Assembly (NCBI RefSeq): GCF_000429325.1
Contig: NZ_KE386885.1
Coordinates: 1 to 64,000, forward strand
Direction of reading: 5' to 3'
Length of the DNA: 64,000 nucleotides
DNA from: Fundidesulfovibrio putealis DSM 16056
GTDB taxonomy: Bacteria; Desulfobacterota; Desulfovibrionia; Desulfovibrionales; Desulfovibrionaceae
Position numbers and translations under genes: made by a program. Shown here piece by piece: positions 51,734-59,999 of the stretch; position 1 is the first letter of the stretch; every line of letters starts with the position of its first letter. The notes beneath the pieces were generated by a model. The model was not told the DNA's origin and made no database searches. It worked only from the letters and a program-made list of their open reading frames with translations.

Positions 51734-53347
51734 TCAATCGCGACACGCGGCGACAGCCGCCTGCTTGCGAGCCACATCCTCAAGCAGGGTCTTTTCCAAG
51801 GCCTCGCGCATGGCAAGACGCGCCTGCTGCGGATGCTTGGCCGCCAATTTTCCCAGGTTTCCCCGGCTGTTGCCCGTGGCCTGCGCGTTCTGGTTGAGGA
51901 GCGCCCCCGAAAGCCGGGCGTGGCGCACCCCGCAGTGCCCCTGGCAGACCGCCGTAAGCCCGAGCGCGGCCATGCGCAGGTCGTGGTCCAGGTCGTCATA
52001 CTGGGTGGGGGAGAAGCGGATGTCGAAATCGCCGCAGCGGCGCAGCATGTCTGCCCGAAACAGATGGAAGCACCCCGTGACCGACAGGCAGGGGCGCAGG
52101 GCGTCGAACTGACCGAAATCCAGGTCCTGCGAGCACAGCGTGGCAAAGGTCGGCTCCGGGCCGTCGTCGCCGTAGAGGTTGACCTCGGCGTGCTGGATGC
52201 GGCCCGGCGCGGCCAGGTCCACCACCTTGCAGCCCCAGACCCCGGCCTGGGGATACGCGCGCACAGCCTGGGCCAGACGCGCCTGCCAGTCCGGCGGGAC
52301 CAGGGCGTCGTCGTCCAGGTAGGCCACGAAGTCGCGCCCGGCCACAGCCTCGTGGCGCATGAGCCAGTTGCGGGCGGCGGGCGCGCCGATGTTCACGGGA
52401 AGCGTGATGGCCGTGAGGGCCTCCCCCATGCGGTCCTTCCAGGCGGAGAGCACCTGGGGCGTGGCGTCGGGGCTTGCGTTATCCAGCACCACCACTACCG
52501 CGCCGCCCAAATCCGAGGCGAACAGGGCCGCAAGCGTGGCGTCCAGCTCCGAAGCCTTGCCGCTGGTGTACAGGCAGATGGCCGCGCTGCCGGGCAGGAC
52601 GTCCCCGCCCGGCGCGTCCAGTCCGGCCAGCCGGTCATGCAGGCGCAGGAGCAGGTTCACGTTCCAGGGAGCCTGGGCCAGGGCCATGCGCCACTGCCCG
52701 GCAGCCTCGTCCGGACGTCCCATCCTGAAGAGGCTCTGGCCGCGCCGGAACAGGGCCGGTCGCAAAGGGCGCGCCGCAGCGTAGCGCCTCTCGGCTCCGG
52801 CGAAATCCCCCTGCTGGAACAGGACGTCGCCCCGGAAAGCCTCGCGCACTGCGGCCAGGGCTTCGGGCCAGGGGTCTGCCAGCGCGCTTTCGGCCCGCAC
52901 CCAGTCGCAGAGCAGATAGGCCGTATCCAGCAGGTGTTGACGCCAGTACAGATTCTGCGGCTGCGCGCGCATGTTCACGTCCAACCAGTCCAGCAGGGCG
53001 GCGTGCTCGCGCCGGACCGCGTGGTCGGCCAGCACCGCGCCCGCCTGGGGCGGTTCGCTCCAGCTGGCTGCGGCGGCCTCGACCATGGCCCGCGCCCTCG
53101 GCGGCAGAAATCGCGCCCGCTGATCCATGGCGGCGAGCGCCCCGGCCAGCCCGCCGTCCAGCGGTCCGGCCTCCCAGGCGGCCAGCAGCAGGTCCAGGCC
53201 CAATCCCAGCGTGGCTGCATCGCCCAGGGCAGCCTGGGCCAACCCGGTCAGATGCGGCTTGCCCACGCCGCCAAGAAGCAGCCCGTAGCGCAGACTCTCC
53301 GGCAGCCCCTGCGCCCTTGTGCCCCAGTCGAAATCATTTCCCCGCAC
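51734..53347 (-). CDS. Two-part glycosyltransferase: helical N-terminal half + GT2 domain
   Basis: 537 residues. The N-terminal ~240 residues are helical and TPR-like (FRGDVLFQQGDFAGAERRYAAARP). The C-terminal ~290 are a GT-A family 2 domain: ICLYTSGKASELDATLAALFAS, the nucleotide-sugar segment VVLDNASPDAT, the metal-binding DDDALVPPDW (DxD type) and FRADMLRRCGDFDI. It transfers a sugar from a nucleotide donor to an unknown acceptor, possibly a flagellin or surface polysaccharide. Its ATG overlaps the upstream glycosyltransferase stop by 14 bp, so the two act as one unit. GT2 after TPR is common in deltaproteobacterial protein glycosylation. Confidence 0.82.
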   Translation of the reverse strand: MRGNDFDWGTRAQGLPESLRYGLLLGGVGKPHLTGLAQAALGDAATLGLGLDLLLAAWEAGPLDGGLAGALAAMDQRARFLPPRARAMVEAAAASWSEPPQAGAVLADHAVRREHAALLDWLDVNMRAQPQNLYWRQHLLDTAYLLCDWVRAESALADPWPEALAAVREAFRGDVLFQQGDFAGAERRYAAARPLRPALFRRGQSLFRMGRPDEAAGQWRMALAQAPWNVNLLLRLHDRLAGLDAPGGDVLPGSAAICLYTSGKASELDATLAALFASDLGGAVVVVLDNASPDATPQVLSAWKDRMGEALTAITLPVNIGAPAARNWLMRHEAVAGRDFVAYLDDDALVPPDWQARLAQAVRAYPQAGVWGCKVVDLAAPGRIQHAEVNLYGDDGPEPTFATLCSQDLDFGQFDALRPCLSVTGCFHLFRADMLRRCGDFDIRFSPTQYDDLDHDLRMAALGLTAVCQGHCGVRHARLSGALLNQNAQATGNSRGNLGKLAAKHPQQARLAMREALEKTLLEDVARKQAAVAACRD

Positions 53348-54365
53348 GCGCCGCCTCCTGCCAGACCTTGAAATATCCTTCGGCTCCGGCCCGCAGCCCC
53401 CAGTGGGCCAGCACCTCGGCCCTGGCGCGCTCTCCCATTTCCTGGCGCAGGGTTTTGTCCTCCACCAGCCGCATCAGGGCCTCCTCCCACAGGTCAGGAT
53501 CAGCCCCGGCCTTGAGTCCGGTCTCCCCGTGGCGCACCGGGTCGTACGGCGCGAGGTCCGCGTACACGCCCGCCGCGCCAAGCGCCGAATACTCCAGCCA
53601 CTTCACGGCGCTCTTGCAGCGGTTGAAGGGGGTGTTCTCCAAAGGGGCCAGGCCGATGTCCGGGGCCAGATTCTTCAGGTCGCGGGCGTAGGCGGCGTAG
53701 TCCTCGCTGAAGGGCAGCTCGCGGGCTTCCAGGCCTTCTGGCGGAGGGCACCCCAGGAACACCAGCTCCACCCCGCTGCCGCAGCGCTCCTTCACGCGGC
53801 GAAGCGCCGGAGCGATGCTCCTCACGTCGCCCGCGTGCGAGGGCGTGCCCGCGAACACCACGCGCACCGGCGCACCGGCTGCCGCCTCTTCGCGCTCGCG
53901 CGGCGCGCAAAGCCACAGCCGTTCCTCCAGGTAATTGGGCAGCACCGCCACGCGTTTCGCCAGCCCGGACACGGCCCGGGCCAGCTCCGCGCAGCTGACC
54001 GTGACCAGCGAGGCGCGCGACAGAAGCTCCCTGGCGTAAGGCTCCACCGGGTCCAGCCGCGCCTTCATGGGATGTTCGGACGGCACGGCCAGGAAGTTGT
54101 CGTCCACTTCGTAGATCACGGGGATTCCCGAGCCCAGGACCTGTTCCACCAGCGGCCAGGTTTCTTTCATGGGAAAATAGCGCTGGAACACCGCCGCGTC
54201 CGCGCCGTTCATGACCGAGGGATCGATGGCGTAGTCGCGGCCATTGCTGGCCGCGCCCCAGCGCAGGTCGATGCGCCCCCGCAGGGTCAGTGCCGGGGCG
54301 ATCAGGCGCAGTCGTGCGCAGGCATAGGAGGGAAGGTCCAGGGAATAAGCGGCCAGTGTGAGCAT
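53334..54365 (-). CDS. Glycosyltransferase, GT4-like
   Basis: 343 residues. Rossmann-type GT-B fold: VIYEVDDNFLAVPSEHP, TVSCAELARAV, VFAGTPSHAGDV (donor-domain loop), PLENTPFNRCKSAVKWLEYSALG, with the acidic E-x7-E motif as EYSALGAAGVYAD, and HGETGLKAGADPDLWEEAL. Family 4 or a related group. No N-terminal signal. The upstream neighbour is AMMECR1, divergent; the downstream gene overlaps by 14 bp. The acceptor is unknown. Confidence 0.82.
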   Translation of the reverse strand: MLTLAAYSLDLPSYACARLRLIAPALTLRGRIDLRWGAASNGRDYAIDPSVMNGADAAVFQRYFPMKETWPLVEQVLGSGIPVIYEVDDNFLAVPSEHPMKARLDPVEPYARELLSRASLVTVSCAELARAVSGLAKRVAVLPNYLEERLWLCAPREREEAAAGAPVRVVFAGTPSHAGDVRSIAPALRRVKERCGSGVELVFLGCPPPEGLEARELPFSEDYAAYARDLKNLAPDIGLAPLENTPFNRCKSAVKWLEYSALGAAGVYADLAPYDPVRHGETGLKAGADPDLWEEALMRLVEDKTLRQEMGERARAEVLAHWGLRAGAEGYFKVWQEAARAGK

Positions 54366-54490
54366 ATGCGTGGTCCCAGCTTGGATTCAATCTGTTTGCC
54401 TCCCTGGTACTCCCGCCCGCCCGCGAACGCCAGCGCCGCATGTGACAAGTCTCGCCCAAGCGTGTTAGAAGCTTGCTCAAAGGAGACGCC

Positions 54491-55045
54491 ATGCACGCGT
54501 TCCGCTTCGAACTGAGCGACACGGAAAAAGAGTTCCTCAAGCGTCTGGTGCGCGAGAGCATCGCGGCAAAGCTGTCCGGCGACTCCGTCTGGCAGCCGCC
54601 CGAACCGCCCACGGACACCCTGCGACAGAACTACGGGGCCTTCGTCACCCTGACCCTGGACGAAAACCTGCGCGGCTGCATCGGCCATCTCGTCGGCGAC
54701 CAGCCCCTGTACCTGACCATCGCCGGGATGGCCCAGGCGGCCGCCTTCGAGGACCCGCGCTTCCCGCCTCTGACCAGCGACGAGTTCAAGCGCATCCACA
54801 TCGAGATTTCCATCCTCGGCCCCATCACCCCCTGCCCGGACCCGGAGCTGGTGGAAGTGGGACGCCACGGGCTCATCATGCGCCAGGGCCACCGGCAGGG
54901 CCTCCTGCTGCCGCAAGTGCCTGTGGAGTGGCGCTGGGACCGGGAGACCTTCCTGTCCCAGACCTGCCGCAAGGCGGGGCTGCCGCCCGACGCATGGAAA
55001 ATGGACGCGACAGACATCTACTGGTTCGAGGCGGAGGTCTTTTGA
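54491..55045 (+). CDS. AMMECR1-domain protein
   Basis: 184 residues. RGCIGHL (about residues 59-65) is the invariant AMMECR1 motif, with FEDPRFPPLTSDE and the ISIL segment following. The domain occurs in all three domains of life and is linked to radical-SAM and MEMO proteins, but its reaction is unknown. AAGGAGACGCC precedes the ATG at 54491; the upstream ATG at 54473 is not used. Only 2 bp separate it from the acetolactate decarboxylase-like gene, so both are cotranscribed. No MEMO or radical-SAM gene is adjacent. Confidence 0.88.
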   Translation: MHAFRFELSDTEKEFLKRLVRESIAAKLSGDSVWQPPEPPTDTLRQNYGAFVTLTLDENLRGCIGHLVGDQPLYLTIAGMAQAAAFEDPRFPPLTSDEFKRIHIEISILGPITPCPDPELVEVGRHGLIMRQGHRQGLLLPQVPVEWRWDRETFLSQTCRKAGLPPDAWKMDATDIYWFEAEVF

Positions 55046-55047
55046 AC

Positions 55048-55818
55048 ATGCCCGTGTTTTCCCGGCTGCTCCTGCTGCTCGCCGCGTCGCTCTTCCTGGC
55101 CGCCTGCCAGCACGGCCCCCGGAAACCGGCCCTGTATCAGTATTCCACCCTGGCCGCGCTCATGGCCGGAAACTACGAAGGCCAGGCCACGGTTGGCGAT
55201 CTGGCCTCCAAAGGCGATTTCGGCCTGGGCACCTTCAACGGCCTGGACGGCGAGATGGTCGTGCTGGACGGGACCGTCCGGCGCGCCGACTCCGGCCTGC
55301 GCCTGAACACCGCCGCCGCAAACACGCTCGTCCCCTTCGCCAGCCTGGTGTTTTTTGCTCCACAAGGCCAAGCCCAACTTCCCGGCCTACCCGACCTGCC
55401 CGGCCTCTCCTCCTGGCTGGACACACAGATCGCCTCGTCGCGCCTGTTCGCCGCCGCCAAGGTCCAGGGCACATTCGCGCGCCTGACCATCCGCAGCGTG
55501 CCCGCCTTTTCACCGCCCTATCCGGGGTTAATGGAAGCCCTCAAAAGCCAGACCGTGCGCGAACTGTCGGACGCCTCCGGCACCCTGGTGGGCATCCGCG
55601 CACCAGCCGAAACATCCGGCACCGCCGTGCCCGGCTGGCATTTCCATTTCGTAAGCGCCGACGGAACCACCGGCGGACACGTGCTGGCCGCCACCCCCGC
55701 CGCCGTTCAGGCAGCCTGGATGAGCATGGACCGGATGGTGCTGGACATGCCGACCACCGGCAAGGCCGGGACGGCAGCCGAGATCCCCGGCGAGACCGTG
55801 GGCGGCGCTACGAAATAA
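55048..55818 (+). CDS. Lipoprotein-type alpha-acetolactate decarboxylase
   Basis: 256 residues. The N-terminus MPVFSRLLLLLAASLFLAACQ is a lipoprotein signal, with LAAC as lipobox. The mature part has ALDC hallmarks: YQYSTLAALMAGNYEGQATVGDL, GDFGLGTFNGLDGEMVVLDG, TPFA-like TLVPFASLVFF, and HFHFVSADGTTGGHVL, where the paired histidines and the later histidine are the zinc ligands. ALDC converts 2-acetolactate to acetoin. Known enzymes are cytoplasmic or secreted (Bacillus); a lipid-anchored form is unusual. GGAGGT lies within the end of AMMECR1, just upstream. No acetolactate synthase gene is near. Confidence 0.82.
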   Translation: MPVFSRLLLLLAASLFLAACQHGPRKPALYQYSTLAALMAGNYEGQATVGDLASKGDFGLGTFNGLDGEMVVLDGTVRRADSGLRLNTAAANTLVPFASLVFFAPQGQAQLPGLPDLPGLSSWLDTQIASSRLFAAAKVQGTFARLTIRSVPAFSPPYPGLMEALKSQTVRELSDASGTLVGIRAPAETSGTAVPGWHFHFVSADGTTGGHVLAATPAAVQAAWMSMDRMVLDMPTTGKAGTAAEIPGETVGGATK

Positions 55819-55826
55819 CTGGGAAG

Positions 55827-55892
55827 GCCTCCGGCGGCCAGAGAGGGCTCTGCCCTCTCTGGACTCTCCCGCCAGGGGGATGATCCCCCTGG
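55827..55892 (+). repeat. Dispersed GCCTCCGGCGGCCA repeat, copy C, with a second hairpin
   Basis: The block (55827-55840) leads into CCAGAGAGGG-CTC-TGCCCTCTCTGG, then CCAGGGGGATGATCCCCCTGG (55872-55892), which nearly repeats the hairpin at 32602-32622. Confidence 0.8.
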
Positions 55893-55908
55893 ACCCTCAA
55901 GTAGCTTC

Positions 55909-55944
55909 GCGCCGCATATCGTCCCTGCGGACGATATGCGGCGC
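55909..55944. terminator. Perfect 16-bp hairpin between convergent genes
   Basis: GCGCCGCATATCGTCC, loop CTGC, then its exact complement. It is followed by GATGAATTTTAATC. It lies between the convergent acetolactate decarboxylase and small lipoprotein genes and can serve as a bidirectional terminator. Confidence 0.7.
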
Positions 55945-55977
55945 GATGAATTTTAATCGTTCAACCCTGCCGAGTGC

Positions 55978-56304
55978 CTACTTGCCGTACTTCCTGTGGC
56001 AATACTGTTCGCACAGGTCGGTCGCGCCTTGGATGGTAGCGCGGCACTCCTCGCCAAGATACTGATTGTATTCCTGAAGCTGCAGCTTGTTGCAGGCGTC
56101 GGTGCATTCCTTCAGGCTCGCCTGCGTTCCCGTAATAATGGGCAGATAGTCGCTGCACACGGCCTGATCGTTGTCGCACTGATCGCGGCCTCCGGGGAAT
56201 ATGCACTCGCCCATGAAGCCTTCGGGAGTCATGGGTTTTGGCTGAACGCATCCTGAGACCAGCATCAACGCGACCAGGGCCATCCCAAGGGACGTAAATT
56301 TCAT
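55978..56304 (-). CDS. Small cysteine-rich lipoprotein
   Basis: 108 residues. MKFTSLGMALVALMLVSGCVQ is a lipoprotein signal with LVSGC lipobox. The mature part has eight further cysteines in a spaced pattern (GECIF, DQCDNDQAVC, KECTDACN, EECRA, DLCEQYC), likely disulfide-bonded in the periplasm. No family recognised. GGGAGCAGGC precedes the ATG at 56304, so the long N-terminal extension of the open frame is excluded. It is downstream of nothing on its strand and convergent with the ALDC gene. Confidence 0.68.
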   Translation of the reverse strand: MKFTSLGMALVALMLVSGCVQPKPMTPEGFMGECIFPGGRDQCDNDQAVCSDYLPIITGTQASLKECTDACNKLQLQEYNQYLGEECRATIQGATDLCEQYCHRKYGK

Positions 56305-56458
56305 GCCTGCTCCCATATCCGTGGTGACCGCCGCTGCGTCACCAGCCTGAGGTTGACCGCCTCCACCGGGATACTTCAGCCCAAGCACACCAGTCTTCTT
56401 CCCCGGCAATACAAACGGTTTCCGACGCGAAGCTACTTAAAAGTTTTTGAAGGAGAGT

Positions 56459-56507
56459 CCAGAGAGGAAACTTTTTTCAAAAAGTTTCCTCTCTGGCCGC
56501 CGGAGGC
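56459..56507 (-). repeat. Dispersed repeat copy D (inverted) with an 18-bp hairpin
   Basis: CCAGAGAGGAAACTTTTT pairs perfectly with AAAAAGTTTCCTCTCTGG, and TGGCCGCCGGAGGC (56494-56507) is the reverse complement of the shared block. It follows the AOR gene stop by 33 bp on the minus strand, so it may terminate that operon. Confidence 0.8.
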
Positions 56508-56539
56508 ATCTTAAACTCTTACTCTCCTACTCCCTCGTC

Positions 56540-58285
56540 CTACTGGGCCATCTTCCGAATCTCCACGGCGTACGCTTCTTTCAAATCACGCACGTACTGC
56601 GCGTCGATGGGCCCCTTCCAGGTGACGACTTCCAGATAGCGTTTGGGAATCGTCACCTGATCGGGGTCGAAGCCTGTGGCGAACTTGGTCTTCCAGCGCA
56701 GCTTCTGCACGGTGGACGACGCCGTGGACAGGTTGGCTGCCACCTCGGGATAGCCCATGACGTCCAGGGCCTTGCCGAGCGATTCCTCGGTGTAGGCGGA
56801 GCGCGCGAACAGACAGGAGACCATGCTGGTCAACACGCAGCGCTGGCGCTCGTCTTCCAGCATGAAGGCCACTGCCTTGGCCACGTCCTTGTCCGTGGCC
56901 TTCTGGTCGTAGGAGTAGCCTGCGCTGTCCAGGTGGGAGTGGCGCATGCCCATGGCCTGGGACACGAAGAAGACCTCGCCCGTGGCGTACCCGGCCATCT
57001 CCTGCCCCAGCACGCAGGCGTAGTCCTGGCCCTTGTAGCGCTCGGCGGCCACCAGGGTTCCCTGGGCCAACAGGGTGTAGAACTCATTGGGGGGCGTGCC
57101 CAGATGCTCCAGCGCCCTGCGATAGTTGGCGGAGTCCCCGAACTTGAGGGGCACCAGGGTCTCCGCCTCGGTGACCGCCCCCTTCTCCAGGGCCTCGGTG
57201 GCCCAGGCCAGGGCCACGCCGCCGGAGATGGCGTCCAGCCCCTGGCGCTCGATCTCGTCCAGCACGCCGAGCACGTCTGAGGCGCTGGTCATGCCGAGCA
57301 TGGAGCCGGTGGCGAACACGGGCTCGTGGTCATAGGCCACCTGCCGGTAGAGCACGTCGTTCTGCTTGGCGAACTGCTCGCGCAAAAGGCCCACGTGGAT
57401 GCAGCCCACGGGGCAGCCGGTGCAGGCGGTCTTTCGCAGGAGCAGCTCGCGGGCGAAGGTCTCGCCGGAGATGCGGTCGATGTTCTCGTCGTCGTGGGTG
57501 GTCTGCATGTTGCGCCAGGGCAGTGCGTGCAGCTTGTTCATCACGGCCATGTTGGAGGCGGTGCCCAGATCGTGGTACTTGGTCATCATCTGGGTGGTGG
57601 TGAGCTGCATGTGGATTTCCTTGTACAGGGCGGGGAAATCCTTGCCCTCGGGGGCGGGCATGGCCGAGCCGCCTTCCACCAGCACGGCCTTCAGGTTCTT
57701 GGAGCCCATCACCGCGCCCGCGCCCAGGCGTCCGAAGTGGCGGTAGGAGTCCACGTTGATGCAGGCGTAGGCCGAGAGGTTCTCGCCTGCAGGGCCGATG
57801 CGGATGATGCTGCGGTTTCCGGCCCCGCTCTTGTGCATCTTGCGCAGCATCTTGCCCGTGGTGAACACGTCCATGCCCTTAAGGTAGTGCACGTCGGAGA
57901 TCTCGAACTGGCGAAGCCCTGCGGCCAGACTGGACAGCGTGGCCGCGCGGCCCTTGATGACCAGGGCGTCGATGTGCGCAAAACGCATGGACAGCGCCAG
58001 GCGGCCGCCCGCGTGGGACTCGGCGAAGCGTTCGTTGTAGGGCGACTTGAAGCCGCAGACCACCTTGCTCATCATGGGGAAGCAGCCGGTAAGCGGCCCG
58101 ATGGCGAAAATGAGGGGCTGCTCCGGGGCCAGGGCGGGCAGGTCGGGCCTGCCGTACTCGGCGTACAGGGCAGCGGCCAGTCCGGAGCCGCCAAGCACCT
58201 CGCGCTTGTCTCCGAAGCGGCGGTATTCGCCCTTGCCTGCGGTCAGATCGGCCAGGAGGATGCGGAAGGAGTAATCAATCTGCAT
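56540..58285 (-). CDS. Aldehyde ferredoxin oxidoreductase (tungsten-type)
   Basis: 581 residues. It oxidises aldehydes to carboxylic acids with ferredoxin, using a bis-tungstopterin and a [4Fe-4S] cluster, in the cytoplasm. The N-terminal LLADLTAGKGEYRRF and LGGSGLAAALYAEYG segments, the pterin-binding FGRLGAGAVMGSKNLKAVLV and the cluster cysteines in TACTGCPVGCIHV (about residues 286-298), with a distal cysteine in the SCLFAR segment, fit the AOR family. Family size is about 580-610, so it is complete. Its start overlaps by 11 bp the end of the ferredoxin gene, a probable electron partner. No MoaD-like or tungstate transporter gene is adjacent. Confidence 0.9.
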   Translation of the reverse strand: MQIDYSFRILLADLTAGKGEYRRFGDKREVLGGSGLAAALYAEYGRPDLPALAPEQPLIFAIGPLTGCFPMMSKVVCGFKSPYNERFAESHAGGRLALSMRFAHIDALVIKGRAATLSSLAAGLRQFEISDVHYLKGMDVFTTGKMLRKMHKSGAGNRSIIRIGPAGENLSAYACINVDSYRHFGRLGAGAVMGSKNLKAVLVEGGSAMPAPEGKDFPALYKEIHMQLTTTQMMTKYHDLGTASNMAVMNKLHALPWRNMQTTHDDENIDRISGETFARELLLRKTACTGCPVGCIHVGLLREQFAKQNDVLYRQVAYDHEPVFATGSMLGMTSASDVLGVLDEIERQGLDAISGGVALAWATEALEKGAVTEAETLVPLKFGDSANYRRALEHLGTPPNEFYTLLAQGTLVAAERYKGQDYACVLGQEMAGYATGEVFFVSQAMGMRHSHLDSAGYSYDQKATDKDVAKAVAFMLEDERQRCVLTSMVSCLFARSAYTEESLGKALDVMGYPEVAANLSTASSTVQKLRWKTKFATGFDPDQVTIPKRYLEVVTWKGPIDAQYVRDLKEAYAVEIRKMAQ

Positions 58286-58745
58286 GGCTGGCCTCCTGCG
58301 CGGTCGCCTTGGGCGCGGGGTCCCGCTCGTCTTTATCTTCGTGGGGGGAGTTCACCATCTCCAGGCAGTTGAGGGGGCAGAAGGGCACACAGCGCCCGCA
58401 GTGGATGCACACGTAGGGCAGGTTTGTTTCCGGCTCCATGTAGATGGCGTCCACGGGGCAGGCCTTGGCGCACTCGCCGCAGCGGATGCACAGGGATTTA
58501 TCCACCTTGACGCCGCCGGACTTGCGCTGGCTGTAGGACCCGGTGGGGCACGCCTTGACGCAGGGCGCGGGGTCGCAGGCCAGGCAGAGCTTGGCTTCGA
58601 AGCCGGTGGACAGCCCGCCGGACGATACGATGCGAATGCCCGCCGTGGACCAGGAAACCCGTTGATGCACCAGACGCGCGCAGGCCAGCGAACAGGACTG
58701 GCAGCCGATGCAGCGCTCGATGCGTGTTGGCCGCAGGATTTTCAT
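58275..58745 (-). CDS. Four-cluster polyferredoxin, partner of AOR
   Basis: 156 residues with four cysteine motifs for [4Fe-4S] clusters: CIGCQSCSLAC, CLACDPAPCVKAC, CIRCGECAKAC and CIHCGRCVPFC. This is the layout of AorB/HycB-like electron-transfer subunits. The C-terminus is a short acidic tail (PHEDKDERDPA). The ATG at 58745 follows CCGGAGAAG; the long upstream frame is not used. It is the first gene of the AOR pair, and the two overlap by 11 bp. On the minus strand TATATA just upstream (about 58763) could be a -10 box, without a clear -35. Confidence 0.88.
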   Translation of the reverse strand: MKILRPTRIERCIGCQSCSLACARLVHQRVSWSTAGIRIVSSGGLSTGFEAKLCLACDPAPCVKACPTGSYSQRKSGGVKVDKSLCIRCGECAKACPVDAIYMEPETNLPYVCIHCGRCVPFCPLNCLEMVNSPHEDKDERDPAPKATAQEASHAD

Positions 58746-58889
58746 GTTCTTCTCCGGTTTGGTATATATACGCGTGTAGGCTGGTTGCGCACGGCGGTCA
58801 ACGGTTAGGGGGCCGATTCGTTGACGCATCGGGGCACGTTGGCCTAATGAATACGCAGAATCCGCCCAGAACTCGTTAAGGAGACTCCC

Positions 58890-59132
58890 ATGACGACGCT
58901 TCGAGCCGCCCTTCTGCTGGCTTTGGTATTTGCCTTGGGCGCATGCGCCAGCCCCCCCTACTCCAAATCGGGCGTCTCCAGGGACGTCGCCATGGCCGAC
59001 TACCAGGACTGCTACTCCATGGGAGCCCTGGAACACTTCACCCCCGAAATCCATGCAAGCATCAACAAGTCCACGCGCGCCTGCATGAAGGCCCGGGGCT
59101 ACAGCGGCAGCCTGGACTTCCCCTGCTGGTAG
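58890..59132 (+). CDS. Small lipoprotein
   Basis: 80 residues. MTTLRAALLLALVFALGACAS is a lipoprotein signal (LGAC lipobox); the remaining ~60 residues include DYQDCYSMGALEHFTPEIHASINKSTRACMKARGY and one C-terminal cysteine. No family recognised. TTAAGGAGACTCCC is a strong ribosome site. It stands alone; a bidirectional terminator follows. Confidence 0.72.
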   Translation: MTTLRAALLLALVFALGACASPPYSKSGVSRDVAMADYQDCYSMGALEHFTPEIHASINKSTRACMKARGYSGSLDFPCW

Positions 59133-59166
59133 CCGCCAGCGCGCATGCCACGCGACAACGAATGAA

Positions 59167-59201
59167 AAAACCCCGCCAGGATACGATCCCGGCGGGGTTT
59201 T
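59167..59201. terminator. Bidirectional terminator between the lipoprotein and phoU
   Basis: AAAACCCCGCC pairs with GGCGGGGTTTT. There is a T-run on the plus side and, read on the minus strand, a longer run of six. Confidence 0.85.
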
Positions 59202-59220
59202 GCCGTTGTTGCGGGCCGGA

Positions 59221-59889
59221 TCAGAACGGCTGGCAGTGGTGCTTGATGGACACGCCCTTGACCACGAAGATGGCTCCCTCGGCGATGTTGGTGGAGAGGT
59301 CGCCCACGCGCTCCAGGGAGCGGGCCACCATGACCGTGCGGATGGCGCGGTCCAGGTTGGCCAGGCCGCAATCCTGGGATTCGGCCTCCATGGCGTCCTT
59401 GAGCACGCACATGTTGAGGTCGTCGGCGGCGGAGTCCATGGCGCAGACCTTGCGGGCCAGCTCGGCGTCCTGTTCGCGGAAGGAGCGAAGCGCCATGCGG
59501 TACATCTCCGTGACCTGCCCGCCCAGGGCGGCCACGTCGGGCACCAGCGCCTTCTGGGAGGCCTGGGAGAGCAGGATGGCCTGCTCGGCGATGTTCACGG
59601 CCTCGTCGCCGATGCGCTCCAGGTCCACCACCATGCGCATGCAGGACACGATGAAGCGAAGGTCCATGGCCACGGGCTGGTCCAGGGCCAGAAGCCGCAG
59701 GGACAGGGTGTCCACCTCGCACTCCATGGCGTTTATCTCGCGATCGGCGTCGATCACCTGGCGGGCCAGGTCCACGTCGCGGTTCAGGAGCGCGCCGAGC
59801 GCCTTTTCCAGTGCCCGGTCGGTGTAGGCCGCCATTTGCAGCACCTTGACCTTGAGCTGCTCCAGTTCTTTTTGAAATCTCGGGTCCAT
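59221..59889 (-). CDS. phoU: Phosphate uptake regulator PhoU
   Basis: 222 residues, helical, with two PhoU repeats. Each carries the metal-site pattern E/D-x-x-x-D-x3-E, visible as INAMECEVDTL and the DLERIGDEAVNIAEQA segment (about residues 89-104), then in the second half ARSLERVGDLSTNIAEGA. PhoU restrains PhoR signalling when phosphate is plentiful and interacts with PstB. It is last of phoB-phoR-pstB-phoU on the minus strand, about 110 bp after pstB. Confidence 0.93.
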   Translation of the reverse strand: MDPRFQKELEQLKVKVLQMAAYTDRALEKALGALLNRDVDLARQVIDADREINAMECEVDTLSLRLLALDQPVAMDLRFIVSCMRMVVDLERIGDEAVNIAEQAILLSQASQKALVPDVAALGGQVTEMYRMALRSFREQDAELARKVCAMDSAADDLNMCVLKDAMEAESQDCGLANLDRAIRTVMVARSLERVGDLSTNIAEGAIFVVKGVSIKHHCQPF

Positions 59890-59999
59890 ATGTTCCTCCC
59901 GCAGGCGCGCCCGCGCCGGGCGTGCGTCTTCTTCCTGTGCGTGCGCGCCAGGAGCATGCCGTCAGTTGTGGGTGAAGCCTCGTTGCGTGCCGGTGTCCA

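Noticed and set aside
59122-59132. C-terminal cysteine of the small lipoprotein as a misread stop or frameshift
   Set aside because: The ORF ends in a normal TAG with a terminator following, so there is no reason to extend it.
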